Positions 34,312-43,333 of a DNA stretch of 64,000 bases are shown here, piece after piece (within the stretch, counting starts at the first letter, position 1; each line of letters opens with the position of its first letter). The stretch spans positions 31,215 through 95,214 of the forward strand of contig NZ_SMLC01000006.1 of assembly GCF_004349245.1 (NCBI RefSeq), in the 5' to 3' direction. The notes under the pieces were generated by a model. The model made no database searches, was not told the DNA's origin, and saw only the letters and a program-made list of their open reading frames with translations. A program made the translations under genes and the position numbers. Source of the DNA: Actinomadura sp. 6K520. GTDB lineage: Bacteria; Actinomycetota; Actinomycetes; Streptosporangiales; Streptosporangiaceae.

Positions 34312-36210
34312 TCAGCCGGTCGCGGGTTGAGACTTCCGGTCGTGCTGGCCGGTGCTCGCGGTGTCCGGAATGGCTTGTTCGGTGAGGAAGCCGCCGGACT
34401 GGTGGTGCCAGAGACGGGCATAAGGGCCGTCGGACTGGAGGAGTTCGTGGTGGGAGCCCTCTTCGAGGATGCGACCGCGGTCGAGAACGACCAGGCGGTC
34501 CATGCGGACGACGGTGCTCAGCCGGTGGGCGACGACCAGTGCGGTGCGGTCGCGCATTAGGTGCCACAGTGCCTCTTGGACGAGGAGTTCGCTTTCGGAG
34601 TCCAGCGCGCTGGTCGCCTCGTCCAGTAGCAGGATCGGGGCGTCTCGGAGGATGGCGCGTGCGAGGGCGACGCGTTGCCGCTGACCGCCGGAGAGCTTGA
34701 CGCCTCGCTCGCCGACCAGCGTGTCGAACCCGTCCGGGAGGCTTTCGACGAACTCGGTGACGTGTGCCGCCCGCGCGGCTCGGCGGATTTCGGTCTCGGT
34801 GGCACCCGGCCGGGCGAAGGCGATGTTGTCGTGCACGGATCGGTGGAACATCGCGGGGTCCTGCGGGACGTACGCGATCAGGTTGCGCAGGTCGCTCTGG
34901 CGCAGTCGCGCGACGTCCTGGCCGCCGACGAGGATTCGGCCGCCATCGACGTCCATGAGGCGCAGCAGCAGCCGGGTGAGGGTGGTCTTGCCGCCACCGG
35001 ACCGGCCCACCAGGCCGATCTTGGCGCCGCTGGGAATCTCCAGGTCCAGCTTTTCGAAGAGGGGTGGGCCGTCGCCGTGCGCGAAGAGCACCCGTTCGAA
35101 GCGGACCGAGGAGTCGAGAGGACGCAGCGGCTGCGGGTCGGGCGGGTCCACGACGGTCGGCGGCATCGCGAGCAGCTCGGTGAACTGCGCGCTCTCGGTG
35201 AGCGTGCTTTCCAGCCGCCGGTAGATCTGGTTGAACTCGAACATGATCCGTGTCGCGTTGGTGTAGTAGGAGAACGTCACCACGATGGCCTCCACGCCGA
35301 GTCCGCCGCGAAGTGCCACCGCTACCAGGAGGCCCAGTGCGCTGGTCACGATCGACATCGGAGCGACGATCGTGTCGACCCGCAGGTTGGCGTAGTCCCA
35401 GGAGCGCAGTGACAGGCGGTGCTGTTCGGCGATCCGGCCACGGAACTCGGTGGCCTCGCGCTGTTCGGCGGCGAACGCGCGGACCGTCTCCATGTTGGTG
35501 AGCACGTCGGCGACGTGGCCCGACACCCGCACTTTGGCCGCCTCGCGCCGGTCCACCAGCACCTGCCGGCGGCGGATGAACGGGGTGACGATGAAGCCGG
35601 TGAAGACGATCAATCCCAGCAGGATGACGACCAAGAGCGGATGGTAGCTCCACAGGATCACCGAGGCGAAGGACAACGGGATCACGTTGGCCACGACCGC
35701 GAAAGTCAGGGTGTCGGCGAAGTATTCGAAGCCGCCGGAGAAGCTCAGTACCCGTTTGGTCAGCGAACCAGCGAAGTTGTCGTGGAAAAAGGCGGTGTCT
35801 TTGGCGAGCAACTCGTCCATGCCGACGATGCCGAGTCGTTCGATGCCTCGGCCGTTCGTTCGGTTGAGGAAATGCAGCCCCACTCGCCACAAGACCTCGC
35901 CCGCCAGCATCAAGCCGGCGAAGCCGAGAACGTAGGGCAGCAGCGCGCCGAGGTCGCTTTCCCCACCGCCTGCCAGGTGTCCCACCAGGGCAGCCACCAC
36001 CAGCGGTGTCAGGTAGAACAGACAGATATTCCCGAGCGCCGGTAATGTCATCGCCGGAACCGAGATACGCCACTGGCAGCGCAGCACATCGCAGTAATAG
36101 CGCAGGGCCAGCAGAACCGCCCGCTGCCGGGGCGACCGGCCGTCCCTAGAGCCACCTCGTACTCCTAGCACGGCCACCCGCCCCTCCAACGCCACCCGCT
36201 GCTCTACCAT
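34312..36210 (-). CDS. ABC transporter, fused permease and ATPase (MsbA/exporter type)
   Basis: 632 residues. The N-terminal half has six membrane segments (for example VPAMTLPALGNICLFYLTPL, YVLGFAGLMLAGEVLWRVGL, LLVVILLGLIVFTGFIVTPF, SIVTSALGLLVAVALRGGLG). The ATPase half has Walker A GRSGGGKTT, Q-loop YVPQDPAMF, signature LSGGQRQRVAL, Walker B ILLLDEATSALD and H-loop VVAHRLST, all intact. It is a half-size exporter working as a homodimer or with an absent partner. A drug, lipid or peptide substrate is possible. No other ABC gene is adjacent. The first 30 residues are variable and the start may be internal. Confidence 0.9.
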   Translation of the reverse strand: MVEQRVALEGRVAVLGVRGGSRDGRSPRQRAVLLALRYYCDVLRCQWRISVPAMTLPALGNICLFYLTPLVVAALVGHLAGGGESDLGALLPYVLGFAGLMLAGEVLWRVGLHFLNRTNGRGIERLGIVGMDELLAKDTAFFHDNFAGSLTKRVLSFSGGFEYFADTLTFAVVANVIPLSFASVILWSYHPLLVVILLGLIVFTGFIVTPFIRRRQVLVDRREAAKVRVSGHVADVLTNMETVRAFAAEQREATEFRGRIAEQHRLSLRSWDYANLRVDTIVAPMSIVTSALGLLVAVALRGGLGVEAIVVTFSYYTNATRIMFEFNQIYRRLESTLTESAQFTELLAMPPTVVDPPDPQPLRPLDSSVRFERVLFAHGDGPPLFEKLDLEIPSGAKIGLVGRSGGGKTTLTRLLLRLMDVDGGRILVGGQDVARLRQSDLRNLIAYVPQDPAMFHRSVHDNIAFARPGATETEIRRAARAAHVTEFVESLPDGFDTLVGERGVKLSGGQRQRVALARAILRDAPILLLDEATSALDSESELLVQEALWHLMRDRTALVVAHRLSTVVRMDRLVVLDRGRILEEGSHHELLQSDGPYARLWHHQSGGFLTEQAIPDTASTGQHDRKSQPATG

Positions 36211-36248
36211 GCTGCCTCAGACCGTCCAGGTAGGGCGAACAGAATTTG

Positions 36249-36318
36249 CCCTGGCGATCACGGTGAGTGCTCATTTGGAAAGTGGTCACCTTGGACGCCT
36301 TTGGCGGTTGGTGGCGAA
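36249..36318. repeat. Dispersed repeat, copy B
   Basis: GCCCTGGCGATCACGGTGAG, TCATTTGG, TGGTCACCT and TTTGGCGGTTGGTG in the same order as copy A at 30748-30810, with an extra TGGAC. The region 36211-36438 between the exporter gene and the small gene has nothing else that I can identify. Confidence 0.6.
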
Positions 36319-36438
36319 CTCCGCATGGCTCGCGTCCTCTGGTTTGCGCGAGCTTTGTGGAGGTCGCCGGGGATAATGCCTCACATGGCGATTTGAAGAG
36401 GGCCGTCCCGCACGCAGCGCTGGCGCAAGGTCGGCACC

Positions 36439-36729
36439 TTGGACACCGTCCAAGACGACGGCCGCTGGGTCTGTGCCGTCTGCCGGGCGGTCATGCGCTC
36501 GTACACGTACCGGTTCCATCCGGCCGAATCTTCGCGCTATGAGCGGTGTGTGGGGCTGTCATGGTGCTCCGGCTGCCGCGTCTACACCGGCGCGATGGTC
36601 CACGTGCCGCGCGGCAGAGTGCTCACCGATGCGCTGGCCCTCCTGCCGCCCGAACAGCGGGAGCGGCTGATGGGCAGTGAGATCCGGTTGATCGAGTACC
36701 TGGACAGCTGCACCGAGGACGCAGGGTAG
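36439..36729 (+). CDS. Small conserved hypothetical protein with paired cysteines
   Basis: 96 residues: GRWVCAVCRAVMRSYTYRF, then RCVGLSWCSGCRVYTGAMVH, and LALLPPEQRERLMGSEIRLI. Two CxxC-type pairs (CAVC, CSGC) suggest one zinc site. This type of protein is familiar from actinomycete genomes but has no known role. The start is a TTG at 36439; upstream there is no good ATG or ribosome site in frame, so the N-terminus is uncertain. Confidence 0.65.
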   Translation: MDTVQDDGRWVCAVCRAVMRSYTYRFHPAESSRYERCVGLSWCSGCRVYTGAMVHVPRGRVLTDALALLPPEQRERLMGSEIRLIEYLDSCTEDAG

Positions 36730-36927
36730 GTCCGCATGCCGAGCCATCGCCTTGGGTGGTGGTGCCCTGTACGCCGCGGGTCCGGGGCTGCGCGGGATCG
36801 GCTCGGCGGGCGTGGCGCGTAGGCGGTGGTTGTGGTGGCGAGCGGACTCCGGTGGGAAGGCCGAGTTGCCTGGGGCCCTCACCCTTCGCCAGGTCCAGGG
36901 TGGACGCAGCCGGTCACGCGGGGCGGC

Positions 36928-37770
36928 TTACGTTCGCGGTTCGCTCTGGCGGTGGGTGGCGTGGATGGAGCCTAGGAGGTCGAGGGCCTGGGCGCTGGTG
37001 CTGCCCGGTTCAGCGTGGTAGATCACGAGTTGTTGGCCAGGGGCGTCGCGGACGTCGAAGGCCTGGTAGGTGAGTGTGAGCGGGCCGACGTCCGGGTGCA
37101 GGAGGTGCTTGGCGTCCTGCGTCTTGCCCCGTACGGTGTGGGCGTTCCAGAGGCGGGTGAAGTCCGGGCTCCGCGCGGTGAGATCGCGGACAAGTTCGGT
37201 CAACCGTGGGTCGTCCGGGTCGAAGCCGACCGCCTGGCGGAGGTTGGCGACGGTGGCTTGGGCCGCCCGGTCCCAGTCGGTGTGGAAGTGACGGCCGGCC
37301 GGGTCGAGGAAGATCATGCGGGCCAGGTTGTCCGCCGGGTCGAAGGGGCTGTAGAGGGCATCGGCCAGAGCGTTGGAGGCCAGGATGTCCAGGGTCCGGT
37401 TCATCACGAACGCCGGGGTGTGGGGATAGCCGTCCATCAACTGGCGCAGCGCCGGGGCGACCTGCCCGGTGGCCTGTGTGAAGGGCAGGTCGCCCGGGGT
37501 GGTCCCGGCCAGCCGGTGCAGGTGCGCACGGGCGTCGGTGTCGAGACGCAGCGCGCGGCTGAGGGCGTCGAGCACCTGGCCTGAGGGGTTGCGCTCGCGT
37601 CCTTGCTCCAGGCGGGTGTAGTAGTCGGCGTTCACACCGGCCAGGACGGCGACCTCCTCGCGGCGCAGCCCGGCGACCCTGCGGGTTCCGTAGCTCGCCA
37701 TGCCGACGTCCTCCGGCCGCAGGGCGGCGCGGCGTGCGCGCAGGAATTCGCCCAGGTGGTTGCCGTCCAT
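36928..37770 (-). CDS. XRE-family regulator with MmyB-like ligand-binding domain
   Basis: 280 residues. The helix-turn-helix near residues 8-75 includes LRREEVAVLAGVNADYYTRL and EQGRERNPSGQVLDALSRAL, the classical signature of the MmyB-like family. The C-terminal PAS-like domain has PAFVMNRTLDILASNALADA and RMIFLDPAGRHFHTDWDRAA. It is divergent from the amidohydrolase gene, 188 bp away, and is the likely controller of that operon. Confidence 0.9.
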   Translation of the reverse strand: MDGNHLGEFLRARRAALRPEDVGMASYGTRRVAGLRREEVAVLAGVNADYYTRLEQGRERNPSGQVLDALSRALRLDTDARAHLHRLAGTTPGDLPFTQATGQVAPALRQLMDGYPHTPAFVMNRTLDILASNALADALYSPFDPADNLARMIFLDPAGRHFHTDWDRAAQATVANLRQAVGFDPDDPRLTELVRDLTARSPDFTRLWNAHTVRGKTQDAKHLLHPDVGPLTLTYQAFDVRDAPGQQLVIYHAEPGSTSAQALDLLGSIHATHRQSEPRT

Positions 37771-37958
37771 GCGACCAAGCTATCCGGCGGTCGCGTGCGC
37801 TGCCCGGGTGCGTCACACCCAGGCAGCGCATGTCCTAGTTGATGCCTTCTGAACTGCGCAGACTCGATGGTGTCCGGGGCTGAACTCCGGAGCACAGGAG
37901 CATCCCGTGGGCCTGCGCCAACGCCCACGGCTCATTTCTCGCCTTCGTAAGGAGCACC

Positions 37959-39341
37959 ATGAACGCCACCCTGGACCGGCTGCGCCGCCCCGTCCTCGGC
38001 CGCCGCACGCTGCTCACCGGAGCCGCCGCCGTCGTCACCATGGACCCGGAGCTGGGCGTCCTGCCCCGCGCCGACCTGCTCATCGACGGCGACCGGATCG
38101 CCGCCGTCGGTGTGGACCTGCCGGCCGGTGACGCGCTGGTCGTCGACGTCACCGGCTCCGTCCTGGCCCCCGGCTTCGTCGACACCCACCGCCACGCCTG
38201 GGAGGCGCAACTGCGCCGCATCATGCCGGACGTCAACGACCTCGGCGAGTACGTCACCTCCACTTTGGCGGGCATCGCCCCCGGCTACCGGCCACAGGAC
38301 ATGTACATCGGCACCCGCCTGGCCGCGCTGACCGCCATCGACGGCGGCATCACCACCATGCTGGACTTCTCCCACAACTCCCGCACCGCCGCCCATTCCG
38401 ACGCCGCCGTCCGGGCGCTGGCCGACACCGGCATCCGCGGCGTGCACGCCTCGATGCGCCCGCATTTCGGCGCCTGGGACGGTCAGTGGCCCGCCGACCT
38501 GACCCGCCTGCGCGACACCTACTTCGCCGACAGCGGACTGCTCACCCTGCGCCTGGCAGCTCTGGCCACCGACGAAGTCGCCGGGCCCGACCTCGCCTAC
38601 GGCCCGGGCCTCGCCCGCGTCGCCCGCGACCTCGGTATCGGAGTCAGCATCGACGCCGTATTCGGCCTGCCCTCCTCCGAGGCCATCGTCGGCTGGGCCA
38701 AGCGGGACCTACTCGGCCCGGACGTCTCCCTCATCCACTGCACCGGCCTGACCCCTCAGGCATGGCGGGCCATCGCCGACACCGGCGCCAACGTCGCGCT
38801 CGCTCCCACTTCCGACGCGCAGATCGGCCTGGAGAGCGCGGTCCCCGCCATAGACGAGGCCCTTGCCGCGGGCATCCGGCCCGGCCTGAGCATCGACGTC
38901 GAAGTCGCCCTGGCCAGCGACATGTTCACGCAGATGCGCGCCCTGCACGCCATCCAGCGCATGCGGGCCGTCCACGCCGCCTACGGCACCGGCGCGCAGC
39001 CCGCCCGGATCGGCGTGCACGATGTCCTCGACTTCGCCACCCTCCAGGGCGCCGCCAGCATCGGCCTGGGCGATGTGACCGGCTCCCTCAGCCCAGGCAA
39101 GCAGGCCGACGTGCTCGTCGTGCGCGCAGAGGACCTCAACAACATGCCGCTCAACGACCCCGTCGGAACCCTCGTGCTGGGCTGCGACGCCCGCAACATC
39201 GACGCCGTCTTCGTCTCCGGGCGGGTCCGCAAGTGGGACGGCGCCGTCCTCGACGTCGACCTGGCAACGCTGCGCGAGGAGGTGCGCGCCTCGCGCGACA
39301 GCGTCCTGCGCGCCTCCGGATACGCCGACCGCCGGCTCTGA
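37959..39341 (+). CDS. Metal-dependent amidohydrolase (ATZ/TRZ/cytosine deaminase-like)
   Basis: 460 residues. The metal-binding HxH is in VLAPGFVDTHRHAWEAQLRR, followed by MLDFSHNSRTAAHSD, IHCTGLTPQAWRAIADTGAN (His on strand 6) and IGLGDVTGSLSPGKQADVLV near the end, the usual composite-site motif. Enzymes of this group deaminate or dechlorinate heterocycles such as triazines, guanine or adenosine derivatives; the exact substrate cannot be told. AGGAGCACC lies in front of the ATG. The gene is followed after 48 bp by a small lipoprotein on the same strand. Confidence 0.88.
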   Translation: MNATLDRLRRPVLGRRTLLTGAAAVVTMDPELGVLPRADLLIDGDRIAAVGVDLPAGDALVVDVTGSVLAPGFVDTHRHAWEAQLRRIMPDVNDLGEYVTSTLAGIAPGYRPQDMYIGTRLAALTAIDGGITTMLDFSHNSRTAAHSDAAVRALADTGIRGVHASMRPHFGAWDGQWPADLTRLRDTYFADSGLLTLRLAALATDEVAGPDLAYGPGLARVARDLGIGVSIDAVFGLPSSEAIVGWAKRDLLGPDVSLIHCTGLTPQAWRAIADTGANVALAPTSDAQIGLESAVPAIDEALAAGIRPGLSIDVEVALASDMFTQMRALHAIQRMRAVHAAYGTGAQPARIGVHDVLDFATLQGAASIGLGDVTGSLSPGKQADVLVVRAEDLNNMPLNDPVGTLVLGCDARNIDAVFVSGRVRKWDGAVLDVDLATLREEVRASRDSVLRASGYADRRL

Positions 39342-39389
39342 CCGGCCGACCGCCCTGTCCACCACCTGCGAATCGAACGGAGCCCGTCC

Positions 39390-39719
39390 ATGTTCAGGAT
39401 CTCTCTGCATCTCCTTGCTCTGGCCACCACGCTGCTCGCCTGCGCCGCTCCGGACGGTGGCCGCCCGAAGCCCGCTCCTCACCCGTATGTCGGCATGTGG
39501 GTCACCGCCGACGGACGGATCCGCCAGGAACTCCTCGCCAACGGCCGCTACGAGGAGGAACGCGACGGCCGCAAGCGCGCCTACACCGGCCGCTACACCG
39601 TCACCGGAACCCACCTCGACTACTACGACGACCTGGGCTTCACCGCCACCGGCGACGTGCGGGACGGCGTGCTCTACCACGAGCACCTCGTGCTGTACCG
39701 GGAAGAGCAGCCGGCATGA
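39390..39719 (+). CDS. Atu4866-family small lipoprotein
   Basis: 109 residues. The signal MFRISLHLLALATTLLAC has lipobox LLAC at Cys18. The mature part contains YVGMWVTADGRIRQELLANG, RYEEERDGRKRAYTGRYTVT and LDYYDDLGFTATGDV, matching the Atu4866 family (a short beta-barrel). Probably in one operon with the amidohydrolase. Confidence 0.8.
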   Translation: MFRISLHLLALATTLLACAAPDGGRPKPAPHPYVGMWVTADGRIRQELLANGRYEEERDGRKRAYTGRYTVTGTHLDYYDDLGFTATGDVRDGVLYHEHLVLYREEQPA

Positions 39720-39874
39720 CCGATATCGCCGGACCGGCCCGTGCCGTCACCGGCGTCCACAACGCGGCAGACCTCCCCGACCGCCGGCAGAGTCGCAGTC
39801 GGCGCGACGACGCCGCGCTCTTCGCCTGCGGGTACCCGTCCACAGTTCCGTGGACCAGCCGGCAGCCGATGTGG

Positions 39875-40474
39875 CTACGCGGTGGTGCCTTGTCCGTCGT
39901 TGTCCCCGTCGGTGTCGCGATGGCCGCGGCGGGCGTCGCGGTCGAAGACGAACATCACCTCGCAGGGGCCGCCTTCGGCGCCGAAGGCGTGCGGCATCAT
40001 GGTCGGGAACTCGGCGGCCTGGTTGGTCTCGATGCGCAAGCGGCGTTGGCCCAGCAGCAGAATCGCGGTGCCGGACAGCACGACGAGCCATTCCCGGCCC
40101 TGGTGGGCGCGCATCTTCGCGGGATTGCCGGGGGGCGGCTCGGTGAACCGCCGACGCATCACGCTCATGGCCGGGTCGCCCTTCATGGGCCAGCTCAGGC
40201 CGTTGGTGCCGTGGTTCATGGGGTTGACGACGACGTCGTCGGCGGCGTTCTCGACGAGCTGATCGAGGGTGGTGTCCAGGGCGCGGGCCAGGGCCACGAG
40301 CTGGTCCAGGGCCAGGCGGCGCCGTCCGCTCTCGATGCGGCTCAGTGACGACTGGCTGAGGTGGACCCGCGCGGCCAGTTCCTCCAGGGACAAGCCCTGC
40401 GCCATGCGGAGAGCGCGGAGGCGCTTGCGTACGAGGCCGTCCAGCGAACCATCTTCTTGCGCCATAGGCAACAT
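39875..40474 (-). CDS. XRE-cupin regulator
   Basis: 199 residues. The helix-turn-helix is KRLRALRMAQGLSLEELAAR, VHLSQSSLSRIESGRRRLAL. The C-terminal cupin has MRAHQGREWLVVLSGTAILL and FPTMMPHAFGAEGGPCEVMF, with the barrel histidines. Such two-domain regulators sense small molecules. Two in-frame ATGs (40474 and 40465) are possible starts. It is divergent from the DHA2 exporter gene, 121 bp away, and probably controls it. The last residues (RRGHRDTDGDNDGQGTTA) are low-complexity. Confidence 0.88.
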   Translation of the reverse strand: MLPMAQEDGSLDGLVRKRLRALRMAQGLSLEELAARVHLSQSSLSRIESGRRRLALDQLVALARALDTTLDQLVENAADDVVVNPMNHGTNGLSWPMKGDPAMSVMRRRFTEPPPGNPAKMRAHQGREWLVVLSGTAILLLGQRRLRIETNQAAEFPTMMPHAFGAEGGPCEVMFVFDRDARRGHRDTDGDNDGQGTTA

Positions 40475-40594
40475 GCTATGCCGATTCCGCAGTGCGCGCT
40501 TAGCGTCGAAGACGCCCGGCCGGAATCGGCCGGGGGGCGCACGACAGAACCAGAGCCGACGCCGAACCGTCCCGCGTAGCTTCGAGAGGAATCC

Positions 40595-42172
40595 ATGAGC
40601 ACGGACCGGCCCGTACACGTGGACGGCGCACTGGACGCGCGTCAGCTCCGCACCATCCTGATCGCCGTCTCCCTCGCGCTGATGGCGGTCATCGCGTCGG
40701 TGTCCGGGCTGAACGTCGCCCAGACCCACATGGCCGTCGAGTTCGGCGTCCCGCACGACACGGTGTTGTGGATCATCAACGTCTACACCCTCGCCCTGGC
40801 GGCACTGCTGCTGCCGCTCGGTGCGATCGGTGACCGGCTGGGCCGCAAACCCATGCTGATCACCGGCCTCGGCATGTTCGGCGCAGCGAACATCGTGGCG
40901 GCCCTCGCGCCGACCGCCGAGGTCATGATCGCCGCCCGTGCGGCCGGCGGTGTCGGCGCCGCGATGATCATGCCGATCACCCTTGCCGTCATCACCTCCA
41001 CCTTTCCCGAGGAGCAGCGCGGCAAGGCGATCGGCGTGTGGACGGGCGTCGCCGGGGGCGGCGGCATCCTGGGCATGTTCCTGTCCGCGCTTCTCGTGGA
41101 CGTCGCGGACTGGCGCTGGCTGTTCGTGCTGCCGGTCGCACTTGCCGGCGTGGCCCTGGGCATGACACTGACGTCGGTGCCCGACTCGCGCGAAAGCTCC
41201 GCCCGTTCCTTCGACACCATCGGCGCGCTGCTGTCCGCCGTCGCCGTCGTCGGCCTCATCTTCGTCCTGCAGGAAGGGCCCGAACGCGGCTGGAGCGCCC
41301 CCGCGACGCTTACCGGCCTCACCCTCGGCCTCGTCGCCGGCGTCGGCTTCGTCCTGTGGGAGAGGCACCGCCGAGACGCATCGCTGCTGGACGTACGCCT
41401 GTTCCGGGAGCGCGGCCTGGCCGGCGGCTCGATCACGCTGCTGGTGGTCTTCGGCGTCCAGGCGGGCATCGCCGTGGTCCTGTTCCCGTTCTTCCAGGCG
41501 GTGCTCGGCTGGTCCGGCCTGCTGTCGACGGCGGCCATGATGCCGATGGCCGTCACGATGATGGCGGCCTCCGGCCTGGCCCCCAGGATGGCCGCCCGTA
41601 TCGGCGCCCGCCCGACCATGGCCGCAGGCATCGCCCTCAACGGCGCAGGCCTGCTGCTGATGGCGCTGCTGGTCACCGTGGACGGCGGCTACCCGGCCAT
41701 CCTGCCGGGCATGCTCGCCATGGGCATCGGCATGGGCCTGTCCATGACGCCTTCCACCGAGGCCATCACCGGCTCGCTTCCGCGTGCGAAGCAGGGCGTC
41801 GCCTCCGCGCTCAACGACATCACCCGCGAGTTCGGCACGGCGCTGGGCATCGCCATGCTGGGGGCGCTCCTTTCCGCCGAGTACCGCGCCGCGATCGACG
41901 ACCGGCTGCACGGCGTACCACCGGAGGCCGCGGACACCGCCCGCGACGGCATCGCCAACGCCGTCGAGGTGTCGGCCGGCACCGGTTCACACGCCCAGCA
42001 GATCGTCCAGGCCGCCCAGCAGTCCTTCGTCGACGGCTGGCAGCAGTCCATGTGGGCAGGCGCCGCCGTCATGTGCGTGCTGTTCGCCTACATCCTCCTG
42101 CGCGGCCCGAACAACCCCGCACCCGCACCGGTCGAGGAAGCCGACACCACCGAAACGGTCCCCGCCGGCTGA
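40595..42172 (+). CDS. MFS drug exporter, DHA2 (EmrB/QacA) family
   Basis: 525 residues with about 14 membrane segments. Family motifs are HMAVEFGVPHDTVLWIINVY (TMS1-2), GAIGDRLGRKPMLITGLGMF (motif A) and MPITLAVITSTFPEEQRGKA. The conserved arginine and acidic residues of proton/drug antiporters are present. TTCGAGAGGAATCC precedes the ATG. The divergent XRE-cupin gene is the likely regulator. The C-terminus is a short cytosolic acidic tail. Confidence 0.93.
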   Translation: MSTDRPVHVDGALDARQLRTILIAVSLALMAVIASVSGLNVAQTHMAVEFGVPHDTVLWIINVYTLALAALLLPLGAIGDRLGRKPMLITGLGMFGAANIVAALAPTAEVMIAARAAGGVGAAMIMPITLAVITSTFPEEQRGKAIGVWTGVAGGGGILGMFLSALLVDVADWRWLFVLPVALAGVALGMTLTSVPDSRESSARSFDTIGALLSAVAVVGLIFVLQEGPERGWSAPATLTGLTLGLVAGVGFVLWERHRRDASLLDVRLFRERGLAGGSITLLVVFGVQAGIAVVLFPFFQAVLGWSGLLSTAAMMPMAVTMMAASGLAPRMAARIGARPTMAAGIALNGAGLLLMALLVTVDGGYPAILPGMLAMGIGMGLSMTPSTEAITGSLPRAKQGVASALNDITREFGTALGIAMLGALLSAEYRAAIDDRLHGVPPEAADTARDGIANAVEVSAGTGSHAQQIVQAAQQSFVDGWQQSMWAGAAVMCVLFAYILLRGPNNPAPAPVEEADTTETVPAG

Positions 42173-42277
42173 CGAGCCAGCGACAACGGCGCACTCGACA
42201 ACCGCGGGCGAAGGACCCCCGCCAACCTGCGGAGGGGACTGAAGCCGTCTCGGCGCAGGCCGGCGCACTACGGCAGG

Positions 42278-42967
42278 TCAGCGGCGCCTCCGGCTGTTAC
42301 GGGGGCTCGGCAGTTCAGCGGCGATCTCGGCGAATCCGTCCAGCACTTCAGGGCTGAAAGTGCCCTTGACCGCCTCGGCTTCGGCGACGGTGAGCCGCGC
42401 ATTTCTAGGGATCGAATGGTAATAGCGACCGGTGAAACGAATACCGGCCAAGCCGAGCCTGCTCGCGGCGAGCGGTTTGATGTCACCGGTACCGTAAACA
42501 TCGATCACCCGTTGGAACCGCCGCCGGTCACCGCTGTTGCGGAACCTTGCCCAGGCGACCGAGACGAGGGCGGTGTCCCCCTTCCGGTCGGCAATCGCGA
42601 AAAGCCTCCGATCCAGCGATGTGCATGGATTGCGGATGACGGTTCGCCGCACTTCCCCCCACGTGACGCGCACACACCCCGCGTCCCGTTGATCAAGCGA
42701 CCGTCTGACCTGCCGCATGCCCAGGCGCCGCCATGCCTTGTCGGCGTTCCCCTTACGCGCGGAACGCTTTGCGTCCCCCTTGCGGGCATTGATGGTCTTC
42801 GCACTCACCGAGGGGGCTCCACCCGCCCCCGCGCCCGCGGCGCCGCCGGCGACTCCACCACTTCCCACCATCATGATCGCGGCCAATCCGGCCGCGACGG
42901 TCTTTCCCCCGCCACCGTCATCGATCGGAATCCGTCGACCGTTCTTCGTGATCCAGCGCTCCGCCAT
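42278..42967 (-). CDS. Hypothetical protein with Gly/Ala-rich hydrophobic segment
   Basis: 229 residues from the ATG at 42967 (MAERWITKNGRRIPIDDGGG). A short hydrophobic and Gly/Ala-rich stretch (TVAAGLAAIMMVGSGGVAGG, AAGAGAGGAP) may be a membrane anchor or signal. It is followed by a basic region (ARKGDAKRSARKGNADKAWR) and a C-terminal globular part (RRTVIRNPCTSLDRRLFAIA, VSVAWARFRNSGDRRRFQRV). I recognise no family. Convergent with the exporter gene. Confidence 0.6.
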   Translation of the reverse strand: MAERWITKNGRRIPIDDGGGGKTVAAGLAAIMMVGSGGVAGGAAGAGAGGAPSVSAKTINARKGDAKRSARKGNADKAWRRLGMRQVRRSLDQRDAGCVRVTWGEVRRTVIRNPCTSLDRRLFAIADRKGDTALVSVAWARFRNSGDRRRFQRVIDVYGTGDIKPLAASRLGLAGIRFTGRYYHSIPRNARLTVAEAEAVKGTFSPEVLDGFAEIAAELPSPRNSRRRR

Positions 42968-43333
42968 GACTGCCCCCGAACTCCATCGGTTGGATCCCGG
43001 TAAGGCTAGAACAGGCCACGGACGATTCCCGGCGGTCTCCCCGCGACGTCCGGATCCGGACATGGCATGACAGCAACAAACCGGAAGCGCAGATCGTATT
43101 TACGGACATCTGCACGGGAAGCCCGACACGGAGATCTCGATGTCGGAAACGATCTCGGCCGGTCCCGCTTCACCCGGTGTGTGGTGCCGGGGGTCAGGGA
43201 CGAGAGGGGAGCAGGCCTGCGTCGCAGGCGAAGACGATGACCGCGGCGCGGCCGCGGCCCCGGTCACCACTCGATATCCGGCGGTCGGAGAAGTGGTGGC
43301 TGGCGCGGGCGGGTCGTGCGTGACGATAGCGGC
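42968..43333. other. Divergent intergenic region with palindrome
   Basis: About 365 bp between a hypothetical gene and a GNAT gene. GTCCGGATCCGGAC at 43048-43061 is a perfect 14-bp palindrome 81 bp upstream of the hypothetical gene start. No gene is evident. Confidence 0.45.

Noticed and set aside
39875..41911. Minus-strand open frame of 678 codons
   Set aside because: Only the last 199 codons are the real XRE-cupin gene. The rest is antisense to the DHA2 exporter with low-complexity Gly/Asp/His sequence.
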